Source of the DNA: Pseudoselenomonas ruminantium
Lineage (GTDB): Bacteria > Bacillota > Negativicutes > Selenomonadales > Selenomonadaceae
DNA: 64,000 bases
Reading direction: 5' to 3'
NCBI GenBank assembly: GCA_015058575.1
Contig: SVBZ01000017.1
Coordinates: 1 to 64,000, forward strand
Under the pieces are notes generated by a model that saw only the letters and a program-made list of their open reading frames with translations, did not search any database and was not told the DNA's origin. Below, piece by piece: positions 1-9,772 of the stretch. The number at the start of each line of letters is the position of its first letter. Position 1 is the first letter of the stretch. The position numbers and the translations under genes are program-made.

Positions 1-1
1 A

Positions 2-874
2 GAGTCAAGCGACTGGCGTAAGGCAGCAGAAGATATCGATGTGATCATCCTCTGCCCTGGGATGCGTCATCGCTACAAAGTGGCTGTGATTAATCACTGT
101 CATCAGACGGGGAAAACAACACTATTGATTCCTAATACCTACGAAATCTTTTGCACAGGCGCAGAACTGGACAAGATTGATGATATTCCCGTATTTCGCC
201 CGCAAAGCCTTAATCCCAGCTTAGAGGTGCGTACGCTAAAACGAATGTTGGATATCGTAGTAGCAGGTATCGGCTTTATCTGCGCTCTGCCCTTTATGGT
301 TGTCACAGGGATAGCAATAAAAATCTTCGATCCTGGTCCTATGCTATACAGTCAGATTCGGACTGGCAAGAACGGCAAAGAATTTCGTGTCTACAAATTC
401 CGCACCATGCGGGTAGATGCCGAAAAATACACCGGGCCGATGCTGGCACAGGAAAATGACCCGAGAATCACTAAGCTGGGAAAATTCCTGCGCGCCGTAA
501 GGCTTGACGAATTGCCACAGATCTGGAATGTAATCATCGGCGATATGAGTATTGTCGGCCCCAGACCGGAGCGGCCTTTCTTTGTGGAGCAATTTGTCAA
601 GGAAACACCAGAATATGCTTATCGCCATAATGTCAAACCCGGCATTACAGGCATGGCCCAAGTCTATGGGAAATACAATACAACTGCTTTTGATAAGTTG
701 GTCTATGATTTGATGTATATCGAAAAATGCGGGTTGCTGACAGATTTAGCAATTATCATTCAGACGGTGAAGGTGCTGTTTACTAAGAGTGCTACAGAAG
801 GTGCTGGTGTTGGACAGAAACCGCTGAATTTAGAAAAGTATGATATTGGCAATAATATTTATGGAGACTTTTAA
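2..874 (+). CDS. Exopolysaccharide initiating sugar transferase (polyprenyl glycosylphosphotransferase), 5' end outside window
   Basis: Frame is open from base 2 (ESSDWRKAAEDIDVIILCPGM...); bacterial sugar transferase motifs KRMLDIVVAG, KFRTMRVDAE, RLDELPQIWNVIIGDMSIVGPRPERP. Confidence 0.93.
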   Translation, partial: ESSDWRKAAEDIDVIILCPGMRHRYKVAVINHCHQTGKTTLLIPNTYEIFCTGAELDKIDDIPVFRPQSLNPSLEVRTLKRMLDIVVAGIGFICALPFMVVTGIAIKIFDPGPMLYSQIRTGKNGKEFRVYKFRTMRVDAEKYTGPMLAQENDPRITKLGKFLRAVRLDELPQIWNVIIGDMSIVGPRPERPFFVEQFVKETPEYAYRHNVKPGITGMAQVYGKYNTTAFDKLVYDLMYIEKCGLLTDLAIIIQTVKVLFTKSATEGAGVGQKPLNLEKYDIGNNIYGDF

Positions 875-879
875 GTACT

Positions 880-1647
880 ATGGAGACTTTTAATCAATTT
901 TTAGATGATATGGTTTCTATAATAATGCCGGCATATAATAGTGATAATACAATTTCAGATAGTATAGAGTCGGTGTTGAAACAAACATATGAAAATTGGG
1001 AATTGATTATTATAGATGATTGCTCAACTGATAATACAATAAATGTTGTTTTGTCATTTGATGACGAAAGAATATGTTTAATCAGGCAAAATAGTAATCG
1101 AGGGGTTGCAGAAGCAAGAAATATTGGCATAAAAAAAGCAAGAGGGAGGTTTTTAGCATTTTTAGATAGTGATGATGTTTGGTCGGAAATAAAGATAGAA
1201 AGACAAATGAGTTTTATGAAGACAAATGATGTAAGTTTTTCTTATACTTGGTATCATCACTTGGATACAGAAAATAATGGTAAAATTAAGGTTATTAAAA
1301 CACAGCCATATGTTAATTATCAAAAATTATTGAAAGGTAATGATATTGGTTGTTTAACTGTCATGATTGATCATGCTGCATACCCTAATATTATGATGCC
1401 TAATAAGCGTCATGAAGATTATATAACATGGCTAAATATTTTAAAAGAAAATAATGGTTATGCATATTCTATTAATGAAGATTTAGCGGCTTATAGGAAA
1501 AGTTTAAATTCATTATCAAGTAATAAAATTAAGAGCATAAAGTGGACTTGGGATGTCTATAGAAAAGATCAAAATCTATCTTTTTTTTCTTCTTTGTATT
1601 ACTTAGCATTTTATGCTATAAGAGCTATTCAAAAACACATAAAATGA
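880..1647 (+). CDS. Glycosyltransferase family 2 (start may be ATG at 910)
   Basis: VSIIMPAYNSDNTISDSIESVLKQTYENWELIIIDDCSTDNT and FLDSDDVW GT-A motifs. Confidence 0.9.
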   Translation: METFNQFLDDMVSIIMPAYNSDNTISDSIESVLKQTYENWELIIIDDCSTDNTINVVLSFDDERICLIRQNSNRGVAEARNIGIKKARGRFLAFLDSDDVWSEIKIERQMSFMKTNDVSFSYTWYHHLDTENNGKIKVIKTQPYVNYQKLLKGNDIGCLTVMIDHAAYPNIMMPNKRHEDYITWLNILKENNGYAYSINEDLAAYRKSLNSLSSNKIKSIKWTWDVYRKDQNLSFFSSLYYLAFYAIRAIQKHIK

Positions 1648-1653
1648 AATGAA

Positions 1654-2730
1654 GTGAAAGAAAATATGAACATTGTGATTTCCTCGATGCATTTTTCTCC
1701 AGCATTTATATCGCATATGGGAGGATATGGTAATTTATGCAGGATGATTGGTGCTGATGTTAGTTTTTTGATAGATGAAAAATATAAAGAATTCGGAGAA
1801 TTTAATAGGCAAAAAATATATACGGATATTCCCAAAAATGAAATAAGTAAATATGATTTGATTATTTTTGTAAATTTTGCTGTAGAGAATGTTAGAATAG
1901 CAAGATTATGGAGAAAACAGGGGAAAAAGATTATATATGTATTACATGAACCGGATTTGGGGATGAGGAGACTATATCATGAATCTTTTGTAGGTGCAGC
2001 AAAAATTATTATTGCTGGAATTATATCTAAATACATATGTAGATTAAGTGATTTAGTTTTAGTAGCTTCGCAACAGGGAATGAATAGTTATAAGAAGTAT
2101 TATAGTATGTACAACTCTAATGTACGATTGATTCCTCTGATTTTTGATGATGAAATAAGAAGTGAAGATATAAGAATTGGGAAGAAGATATTTTTTTCAT
2201 ATATTGGAAATATTAGTAAATCACATGCTTTTTTAGAATATATAAAAGCTATAAAAAAAATCCACGAGATAAATGGTAAAGCGAAGTTTCTTATAGCAAC
2301 TAGAAATGATATTAATAATTTAATAAACAATGATAAATATGTTAAGAATATGATTGAAGATGAAACATTAATTATACAGTCTGGAAGGGATTTGAGTAAT
2401 GAGGAAATTAATCATTACTATTTGGATAGTTTTTGCGTGTGGACGGCATATGCATCTAGTACACAGAGCGGGGTGTTAGGGAAGTCTTTTATGGCAGGTA
2501 CACCAGTTCTTGCATCACGTGTTGGTAGCTTTAATGAATTTGTGATTGAAGGTAAAAATGGAGAAATAATAAATTCATACTCTTTTGAAGTTATTAATGA
2601 AAAGATTATGCAAATATTTAATAATAAGAGAGAATATGTAAAAAATGCTAGAGATACGTACGAAAAGATATATTCATATAAAAGTTATGAAAAAACTTTT
2701 GCTAAAATTGTTGATGAATTAAATGGATGA
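1654..2730 (+). CDS. Glycosyltransferase, GT-B fold (family 4-like)
   Basis: C-terminal GKSFMAGTPVLASRVGSFNEFVIEGKNGEII resembles the GT4 donor-binding region; sits within the GT cluster. Confidence 0.75.
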   Translation: MKENMNIVISSMHFSPAFISHMGGYGNLCRMIGADVSFLIDEKYKEFGEFNRQKIYTDIPKNEISKYDLIIFVNFAVENVRIARLWRKQGKKIIYVLHEPDLGMRRLYHESFVGAAKIIIAGIISKYICRLSDLVLVASQQGMNSYKKYYSMYNSNVRLIPLIFDDEIRSEDIRIGKKIFFSYIGNISKSHAFLEYIKAIKKIHEINGKAKFLIATRNDINNLINNDKYVKNMIEDETLIIQSGRDLSNEEINHYYLDSFCVWTAYASSTQSGVLGKSFMAGTPVLASRVGSFNEFVIEGKNGEIINSYSFEVINEKIMQIFNNKREYVKNARDTYEKIYSYKSYEKTFAKIVDELNG

Positions 2731-2749
2731 TGGAAAACAGAGGTAAATA

Positions 2750-3838
2750 ATGGAAATATACATTTTTCTATATGGATGGAGCATTATTTTAGCCTTGTTT
2801 TTTCTGTTGCTTTGTAAAAATAAATTCAAGAAAATCTATATTCTATTAAATGCAATACCAATGATTACGGTTTTGGGGTTTCGAGGAATATATACTGGGG
2901 CAGATACATATACTTATGTTTCTGCATTTGAAATTATCGGAGTACATGGCAACGGATGGTTAGACTGCGTTGATATGGAATATGGCTATATCATATTTAA
3001 TAAAATAGTATATACTTTGTTTGGGGATGTTAGATATTTATTTATTTCTATTGCAGGATTAAGTATTGGAATTTTATGTTGGTTTATAAATAAATATTCA
3101 TGTAATATTTATTTATCGCTGATTGTATTTAATGGAATAGGTTTTTTTATTTCTAATGTAAATACAATAAGACAATGCTTAGCGACTTCTATCTTGTTAA
3201 TTGCATTAAATTATATTATTGAAAACAAAAAATATATAGCAATATTGTTTGTCATGATAGCTGGATCATTTCATATGACAGCGTATTTGTTTTTTCCGTT
3301 GGTCTTTTTACAACCATTAAATATGAAAAAAATATTTTTAGTGATAATGTCATGCGTATATGTCGTTTTTTTGGTACATGATGCTGGATTGATGGCTGTA
3401 GCATCAATCCTTCCAGAAAAATATTTGCTATATATAGGAAGCGTACATGATGTTGAAAGTAGCAAAATAGGTTCTGTAATTCGAGGTGTAGCATATATAT
3501 TCATTTCTCTTGTTAGTATTTGGCAGTATCATACTGGAAATGCTTCTCTTGATAAAGAAATTGATAATAAAATAAATAGTCAATGTGTGTTATGGTTTGC
3601 TATGCTTGTTTTTCTCTCAGGGCTAATATTATGCATTCAATATGATGTGGCGATTATAGGACGAATAGGATATACTTTTACGATTTTTATCTGTTTGCTA
3701 GTTCCGATTTTCTTTTATGGAATGGGAAAAGTGGCAAGGATGTTCGCTATACCAATATTTATCATCGTGTTAACGCTTCAATTTTTTTATATGATTCAAA
3801 ATCTACCTAAAGACAGAATATATTATTTTTTATATTAG
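2750..3838 (+). CDS. EpsG-family polysaccharide polymerase (Wzy-like), multi-pass membrane protein
   Basis: FRGIYTGADTYTYVSAFE and NVNTIRQCLATSILL motifs typical of EpsG; many hydrophobic segments. Confidence 0.8.
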   Translation: MEIYIFLYGWSIILALFFLLLCKNKFKKIYILLNAIPMITVLGFRGIYTGADTYTYVSAFEIIGVHGNGWLDCVDMEYGYIIFNKIVYTLFGDVRYLFISIAGLSIGILCWFINKYSCNIYLSLIVFNGIGFFISNVNTIRQCLATSILLIALNYIIENKKYIAILFVMIAGSFHMTAYLFFPLVFLQPLNMKKIFLVIMSCVYVVFLVHDAGLMAVASILPEKYLLYIGSVHDVESSKIGSVIRGVAYIFISLVSIWQYHTGNASLDKEIDNKINSQCVLWFAMLVFLSGLILCIQYDVAIIGRIGYTFTIFICLLVPIFFYGMGKVARMFAIPIFIIVLTLQFFYMIQNLPKDRIYYFLY

Positions 3839-3875
3839 TGGTTACATTTTTTTACTATTGTATGGGGGGATATAT

Positions 3876-4982
3876 GTGAAACGAGTATTATGTCTTATTG
3901 CAAATATGGACACAGGTGGAGCAGAAACATTACTTATGAAACTATATCGAACAATGAATGTTGAAGAATATCAGTTTGATTTTTTAACATATGCTGGGAA
4001 AAATGGATATTATGATAAAGAGATTATTAATCGAGGTGGCAAGATATATCCTATAACACCTGTAAAAAAAAATCCTATAAAATGTTTTTATGATGTTTAT
4101 ACTGTTGTGAAAGGCGGAGGATATAAATCAGTTCTTTTGTCTGTTCCATTTTCTGTTTATTCGATTATGTTATTAATAGCAAGAATGGCTGGAGCAAAAA
4201 AAATAGGTTTACGTTGCACTAATACAAAAGTCGGTGATGGAAAAATATCTTACACAGTATTGCATTACATTTTTAAACCTTTTGCAAAAGTAGTGACTAA
4301 TGTGAAGTTATCGCCATCTGTTCTAGCCGCAGAATGGATGTTTGGTAAAGGCTGCGTTTATAAAAAACAAGCAGTGATATTAAATAATGGAGTGCAGTTA
4401 GATAAGTTTATTTTTTCTATACAAAGAAGAAAGATGATTCGAGAAGAATTTAATGTTTCAAATAAACATGTTTACGGGCATGTTGGTCGGTTTGTAAAAC
4501 AAAAGAATCATATATTTCTATTAAAGATATTTCAAGAGATATGTAAACAAGACTCTGAGGCGGTTTTGCTTCTGGTTGGTACGGGAATGTTATTAGAGGA
4601 TATAAAAAAGAAGGTTTATGAATTAAAGATAGAAAACTCGGTTATTTTTGCTGGGGTTAGAAAAGATATTCCAGATATTATGATGGCAATGGATGTTGTT
4701 ATTTTTCCATCTTATTATGAAGGTATGCCAAATGTGATTATTGAAGCACAATGTACCGGTTTGCCATGTATTATTGCAGATACAATTACACGTGATGTTC
4801 AAGTAACAGATCTTATTGAATTTCTAAGCTTAGAGGATGATGCTTTGATTTGGGCAAATACAGCAATGAAAAAAATGACGCTATCTAAAGATATAAAAAG
4901 AAATATTTATAATAGTATCATGAAGGAAAAAGGATATGATATCAATGATGTTACTTGTAAATTCTTGGAATTAATGACATAA
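3876..4982 (+). CDS. Glycosyltransferase family 4 (ORF extends to 3858; GTG at 3876 follows a GGGGGGA SD)
   Basis: NMDTGGAETLLMKL N-terminus; VGRFVKQKNH, FPSYYEGMPNVIIEAQCTGLPCIIAD GT4 motifs. Confidence 0.88.
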   Translation: MKRVLCLIANMDTGGAETLLMKLYRTMNVEEYQFDFLTYAGKNGYYDKEIINRGGKIYPITPVKKNPIKCFYDVYTVVKGGGYKSVLLSVPFSVYSIMLLIARMAGAKKIGLRCTNTKVGDGKISYTVLHYIFKPFAKVVTNVKLSPSVLAAEWMFGKGCVYKKQAVILNNGVQLDKFIFSIQRRKMIREEFNVSNKHVYGHVGRFVKQKNHIFLLKIFQEICKQDSEAVLLLVGTGMLLEDIKKKVYELKIENSVIFAGVRKDIPDIMMAMDVVIFPSYYEGMPNVIIEAQCTGLPCIIADTITRDVQVTDLIEFLSLEDDALIWANTAMKKMTLSKDIKRNIYNSIMKEKGYDINDVTCKFLELMT

Positions 4983-5036
4983 AGGATAAATATATACTAT
5001 CAAATATTTCGATTATATAATTGGGAGCTGTTAATT

Positions 5037-5567
5037 TTGTTGAAATGGATATTAGATAAGTGGAATAAGAAAAAAAATACAATAGATTACTGGAGGGGGG
5101 AAGGTACAAGAATTGGTGAACGTTGTTTTGTACATCCTGATGCAGATTTTGGATCAGAACCATATTTGATTTCTTTGGGGAATCATGTTCGAGTTAATAA
5201 TGGCGTAAAGATGATAACACATGATGGTGGTGTCTGGGTTTTGCGAGAGTTGCCTAGTATTAATCGTCATAAAGAAATTGATTTGTTCGGGAAAATTTCG
5301 ATAGGGGATAATGTTCATATAGGAACTAATGCTATTATTTTGCCAGGCGTGTCAATAGGTTCAAATTCTATTATTGGAGTCGGTGCAATTGTTACGCGTA
5401 GTATACCGGAGAATTCTATCGCAGTTGGTATTCCGGCACGTGTTATTGAAACTGTAGATGATTATTATGAAAAAAATAAATATAAATTATTATACACTAA
5501 GCTAATGACTGATATTGAAAAAAAGAATTATTTATTAAAAGAAGATATTGAGTTAAAAAATAAATAA
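5037..5567 (+). CDS. Hexapeptide-repeat acyltransferase (LbH / CatB-like)
   Basis: IGDNVHIGTNAIILPGVSIGSNSIIGVGAIVTRSIPENSIAVGIPARVI left-handed beta-helix repeats. Confidence 0.88.
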   Translation: MLKWILDKWNKKKNTIDYWRGEGTRIGERCFVHPDADFGSEPYLISLGNHVRVNNGVKMITHDGGVWVLRELPSINRHKEIDLFGKISIGDNVHIGTNAIILPGVSIGSNSIIGVGAIVTRSIPENSIAVGIPARVIETVDDYYEKNKYKLLYTKLMTDIEKKNYLLKEDIELKNK

Positions 5568-5586
5568 TAATGGGAAAAGGACAGAA

Positions 5587-6741
5587 ATGAAAAAGGTACT
5601 TCAAATTATAGAACATATGGGAGCTGGTGGAGCACAAAAGATTATTACAGATACATTGATTCTTATGAAAAATGATAAGAAGATTAAATTTTCGCTATTG
5701 GTGCTAACAAGCAAAAGTGATTCTAGTTATGAACAACTTTTAGATAAAGAAAATATTCCCATTATATATTTACATTCTACAGAAGGTTATAATGGTAATA
5801 ATATTATTCGTAAAATTTTAAATAAAGTTAAGAATAGAATTATAGATCAATATTTGATTTATAAAAAACTAATGGAAATCTCCCCGGATATCATACATAG
5901 TCATATTACTCCTATACAGATTAAGCTGTTTATTCCTTTTTTGGTTTCTAGAATTCCTATATGGATACATACTATGCATTCAGACCCGCTAAGATTTTCC
6001 TGTTTTATAAGATGTTTTACTAAAATATTATGCCGTTATATTAATTTTTTTCCAGTGGCCGTAACAAAAGGACAATTGAATCGCATAAATAAATATTATA
6101 ATATAAATAATTGCTATTTATTGCGAAATCGTATAAATGTTTTTTTAATAAAAAAATATATAAAAGCACTTGATAAAAAACATGCTAGACGATTGTTTAA
6201 TATACCAGAAAATGCCTTTGTAGTTGGTGGAGCAGGACGATTTGTACAAATAAAAAAATTTGACAAACTTGTAGAGATTTTTTTCGAATATCAAAAATAC
6301 AATAACAATTCTTTTTTGATTTTAGTTGGTGATGGCCCGGAGAGAAGAAAAATATCGGATTTGATAAGTCAGTATAAATTGGAGAAAAAATCGATAATTA
6401 TTGGGAGCCTACCTACGGATAAGATGATTATGTTCTATTCAAGTATTGATGTGTTTTTACAGCCATCTATTTCTGAATCATGTTCATTAGTTGCTCTTGA
6501 AGCACAAGCTGTAGGCATACCAGTCATTGTTTCAGATGCAATACCAACAGACATATTGTTTAGCAACAAAACTGTTCAGATGAAAAAAGATGCATCTATT
6601 CGTGAATGGGCTGCAGAAATTTATAAACCTTCTTATCTACAACCGCAGGCATCAATAGATAATTATGATATAAATACTTTAAAAAATGATATATATAATA
6701 TATATCATTCGATTTTATTGAGAGTAAAAAATGGAAATTAA
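5587..6741 (+). CDS. Glycosyltransferase family 4
   Basis: EHMGAGGAQKIITDTL; GAGRFVQIKKFDKLVEIF; QPSISESCSLVALEAQAVGIPVIVSDA. Confidence 0.85.
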   Translation: MKKVLQIIEHMGAGGAQKIITDTLILMKNDKKIKFSLLVLTSKSDSSYEQLLDKENIPIIYLHSTEGYNGNNIIRKILNKVKNRIIDQYLIYKKLMEISPDIIHSHITPIQIKLFIPFLVSRIPIWIHTMHSDPLRFSCFIRCFTKILCRYINFFPVAVTKGQLNRINKYYNINNCYLLRNRINVFLIKKYIKALDKKHARRLFNIPENAFVVGGAGRFVQIKKFDKLVEIFFEYQKYNNNSFLILVGDGPERRKISDLISQYKLEKKSIIIGSLPTDKMIMFYSSIDVFLQPSISESCSLVALEAQAVGIPVIVSDAIPTDILFSNKTVQMKKDASIREWAAEIYKPSYLQPQASIDNYDINTLKNDIYNIYHSILLRVKNGN

Positions 6742-8140
6742 AACTAAAAAATCAGATATTATTTGGAATTATTTAGGTGCTTTTCTTGTAATATCTTCAC
6801 AAATTATATGGTTGCCTTTTTTGTTACATTATTTATCTAATGAGTTATTGGGGGTTTGGTATATTTTTGTTAGTATTGGAGGCTTAGTTACATTATTTGA
6901 TTTTGGATTTTCTTCTCAATTTTCGAGAGGAGTAAGTTATGCATGGAGCGGTGTAACGGAATTAAAAAAGGAAGGAATATCGTTAGTAAGAAAAGAATCA
7001 TTACCCAATATTAATTTGATTAAATCTATCATTAAAGCTTGTAAGATGATTTATTTTTTTTTAGCAAGCATTGCTACATTAATTATGTGTACAGGTGGTT
7101 CTTTATATTTATATAATATAGTACCTAGATCATTACATAATGAAATTTTACTTGCATGGCTGGTGTATATTATTGCAGTATTCTTTAATTTATATATAGG
7201 ATATTATGTTGCAGTTCTTCAAGGAATTGGAGATATAAAAAAAATGAACCAAGCAAAGGTAATAGCAAGAGTTGTTATGCTATTTGGAGGGATTGTTGCA
7301 TTAATTATGCAATGGGGATTATTAGGGTTGGCAGTATCCTATCTTTTAAGTGGCTTTATCCAACGGATTTTATGCAAATATTTCGTTTCTTTCCAAGTGC
7401 TGAAAAATTCAAACGTAGAATATGAAAATTATGTGTATAAACCTTTTGAAATTGTAAAAATATTATGGCACAATGCTTGGCGGGATGGGCTAGTAACAAT
7501 ATCACAGTATATAACTGGTCAAGCAAGCGTTTTGCTTTGTGGTGCGTTTTTAACCTTATCGGATACAGGAATTTATTCGGTATCGTTACAAATTATAAAT
7601 GCAATAGTACAGATAGCCCGCAGTATGAGTTCTTCATATATGCCAGCAGTACGTTCAATGTTTGCTAATAATAATTTATTATCAGCAACAACAGTTATTT
7701 CGAAATCTGTGGTTTCTTATTATATTATTACTTTATTATCTGTTGTTGTATTTATTTGTTTAGGGATACCGATAATTCAGTATATAAAACCAAATTTTTT
7801 AATTGATAGGTGTGTATTCGTGGTATTGTCTATTCATTTAATTTTAATAGATAGACATCGCTTGTCGGCTGCATTTATATCGTCATTAAATGAGTTACCA
7901 TACACTTCGGCATTTATAGTTTCGAGTTTTCTGGGAATTTTTTTTGCCTGGATGATGATGTCCTTTTTTAATTTAGGTATTTGGGGACTGATTCTTGCAC
8001 CACTTACCATTCAATGCTTATATAATAACTGGAAATGGCCCTTATATTTAAATAAATATTTAAACACATCAGAATATACTATCTTAAATAATGGGGTTGT
8101 ATGGATACGACTAACTTTTATTAAATATATCCGTAGATAA
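6731..8140 (+). CDS. Polysaccharide flippase / MATE-like Wzx
   Basis: 469-aa protein with many hydrophobic helices; FDFGFSSQFSRGVSYAW N-terminal motif typical of O-antigen flippases; overlaps the upstream GT by 11 nt. Confidence 0.82.
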   Translation: MEIKTKKSDIIWNYLGAFLVISSQIIWLPFLLHYLSNELLGVWYIFVSIGGLVTLFDFGFSSQFSRGVSYAWSGVTELKKEGISLVRKESLPNINLIKSIIKACKMIYFFLASIATLIMCTGGSLYLYNIVPRSLHNEILLAWLVYIIAVFFNLYIGYYVAVLQGIGDIKKMNQAKVIARVVMLFGGIVALIMQWGLLGLAVSYLLSGFIQRILCKYFVSFQVLKNSNVEYENYVYKPFEIVKILWHNAWRDGLVTISQYITGQASVLLCGAFLTLSDTGIYSVSLQIINAIVQIARSMSSSYMPAVRSMFANNNLLSATTVISKSVVSYYIITLLSVVVFICLGIPIIQYIKPNFLIDRCVFVVLSIHLILIDRHRLSAAFISSLNELPYTSAFIVSSFLGIFFAWMMMSFFNLGIWGLILAPLTIQCLYNNWKWPLYLNKYLNTSEYTILNNGVVWIRLTFIKYIRR

Positions 8141-8376
8141 AAAGTGTGTAGAAGGTGAAGTTGTACTTCACTGATTATGGACTTGGATAAGAAACTGGTG
8201 TATTGCCTTCTTGATATGTTAAAAATAAACTTCGTACATTTAAAACAAGCTTGCAGTAATACATGGCAAAGGAATGTAATTTATTAAATGCTAACTTTAT
8301 GTATGGTTTTTTATAGGTGTGCCATAATATAGCAGTTTCTTAACTGTAAATTTAATTATAAAGGTGTGAAAAAGCA

Positions 8377-9744
8377 TTGAAAATAATAATAATGGCCGGC
8401 GGTGGTGGCTCTCGATTATTTCCGTTATCCCGCAGGTCTTATCCAAAACAATTTTTGAGGTTGGAGGATGATATCTCTTTGCTGGCGCATACGGTAAAAC
8501 GATTTATGTCGTTTATTCCAGCTGAGGATATTATTGTCATTACCAATCAAAAATATCTGTATCATGTGCAAAATGAGCTGAGTGAGTGTCATGCAGAAGA
8601 TGCTCATGTTTTATTGGAGCCAGTAGCTCGAAATACGGCTCCAGCCATTGCTTTGAGTGCTGAATTTTGCCGTTCTACTTTAGGCTGTGATGAAGAGGAA
8701 ATTTTGTTAGTGGCTGCGGCTGATCATGTGATTCGTCCATTGGATAAATTTCAGCAATGTGTGAAGGCAGCCGAGCAGGCAGCAGAAACAGGTAAGGTTG
8801 TTACCTTGGGTATCCCGGCTAAACAGCCGGAAACAGGGTATGGTTATATTGAAGCCGGGAAAGTGTGTGGTAATGCTAGGCTAGTAACTTCTTTTAAAGA
8901 GAAGCCAGATTTAGCGACTGCTGAAAAATATGTGGAGGCAGGGAATTACTATTGGAATTCTGGTATGTTTGCATTTTCTCTAAAAACTATTACACAAGAA
9001 TTGACGGCATATCAACCAGAAATAGCCCAGCAAATGGCTAGAGGATATGATTATATGCTAGCTAATTTCAATAAGTTGCCAGAAATTTCCATCGATTATG
9101 CTGTAGCGGAACGTTCGCGTAACGTATGCATGGTGGAACTGCTTTGTTATTGGAATGACATTGGTTCTTGGGACGCTATGTATGATATTTTACCCAAGGA
9201 CGGTGATGGCAATGCAGTGAAAGGCGATGTTTTAGCGCTTGAATGCAAGGACTCCTTGATCATGGGACGCGACCGTTTGATTGCCGGTATTGGTCTTGAC
9301 GATTTGCTGCTGGTAGAAACTGATGATGTAATTGTCGTAGCCAAAAAAGGAGAATCACAAAAGGTCAAAGATGTGGTGGAAAAGCTTAAGGCTATGCATC
9401 GTAAGGAGGCTGTTGAACATACGACGATTTATCATGCATGGGGAACCTCATCCATTATTGGGCAGGGGAAGGGGTATTGCATGAAAAAAGTTCGGGTTAT
9501 GCCAGGAAAAAAATTATCGTTGCAGATGCATTATCATCGGACGGAACATTGGGTTATACTGCGTGGTACTGCGGAAGTTATACGAGATGGAGAACGTATG
9601 TTTATTCATGAGGAAGAATCTGTATTTATTCCGCAGACAGTAAAACATCAGTTGTCGAATCCCGGAAGAATACCATTGGAGCTCATTGAAATTCAGAATG
9701 GCGCTTATATTAGCGAAGATGATATTGTGAGATTGTCTAATTGA
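8377..9744 (+). CDS. manC: Mannose-1-phosphate guanylyltransferase / mannose-6-phosphate isomerase
   Basis: IIMAGGGGSRLFPLSRRSYPKQF, FKEKPD, YWNSGMFAF, C-terminal cupin MHYHRTEHWVILRGTAEV. Confidence 0.93.
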   Translation: MKIIIMAGGGGSRLFPLSRRSYPKQFLRLEDDISLLAHTVKRFMSFIPAEDIIVITNQKYLYHVQNELSECHAEDAHVLLEPVARNTAPAIALSAEFCRSTLGCDEEEILLVAAADHVIRPLDKFQQCVKAAEQAAETGKVVTLGIPAKQPETGYGYIEAGKVCGNARLVTSFKEKPDLATAEKYVEAGNYYWNSGMFAFSLKTITQELTAYQPEIAQQMARGYDYMLANFNKLPEISIDYAVAERSRNVCMVELLCYWNDIGSWDAMYDILPKDGDGNAVKGDVLALECKDSLIMGRDRLIAGIGLDDLLLVETDDVIVVAKKGESQKVKDVVEKLKAMHRKEAVEHTTIYHAWGTSSIIGQGKGYCMKKVRVMPGKKLSLQMHYHRTEHWVILRGTAEVIRDGERMFIHEEESVFIPQTVKHQLSNPGRIPLELIEIQNGAYISEDDIVRLSN

Positions 9745-9772
9745 TACTTTTTAATGCGTAAGGAATGATTTG

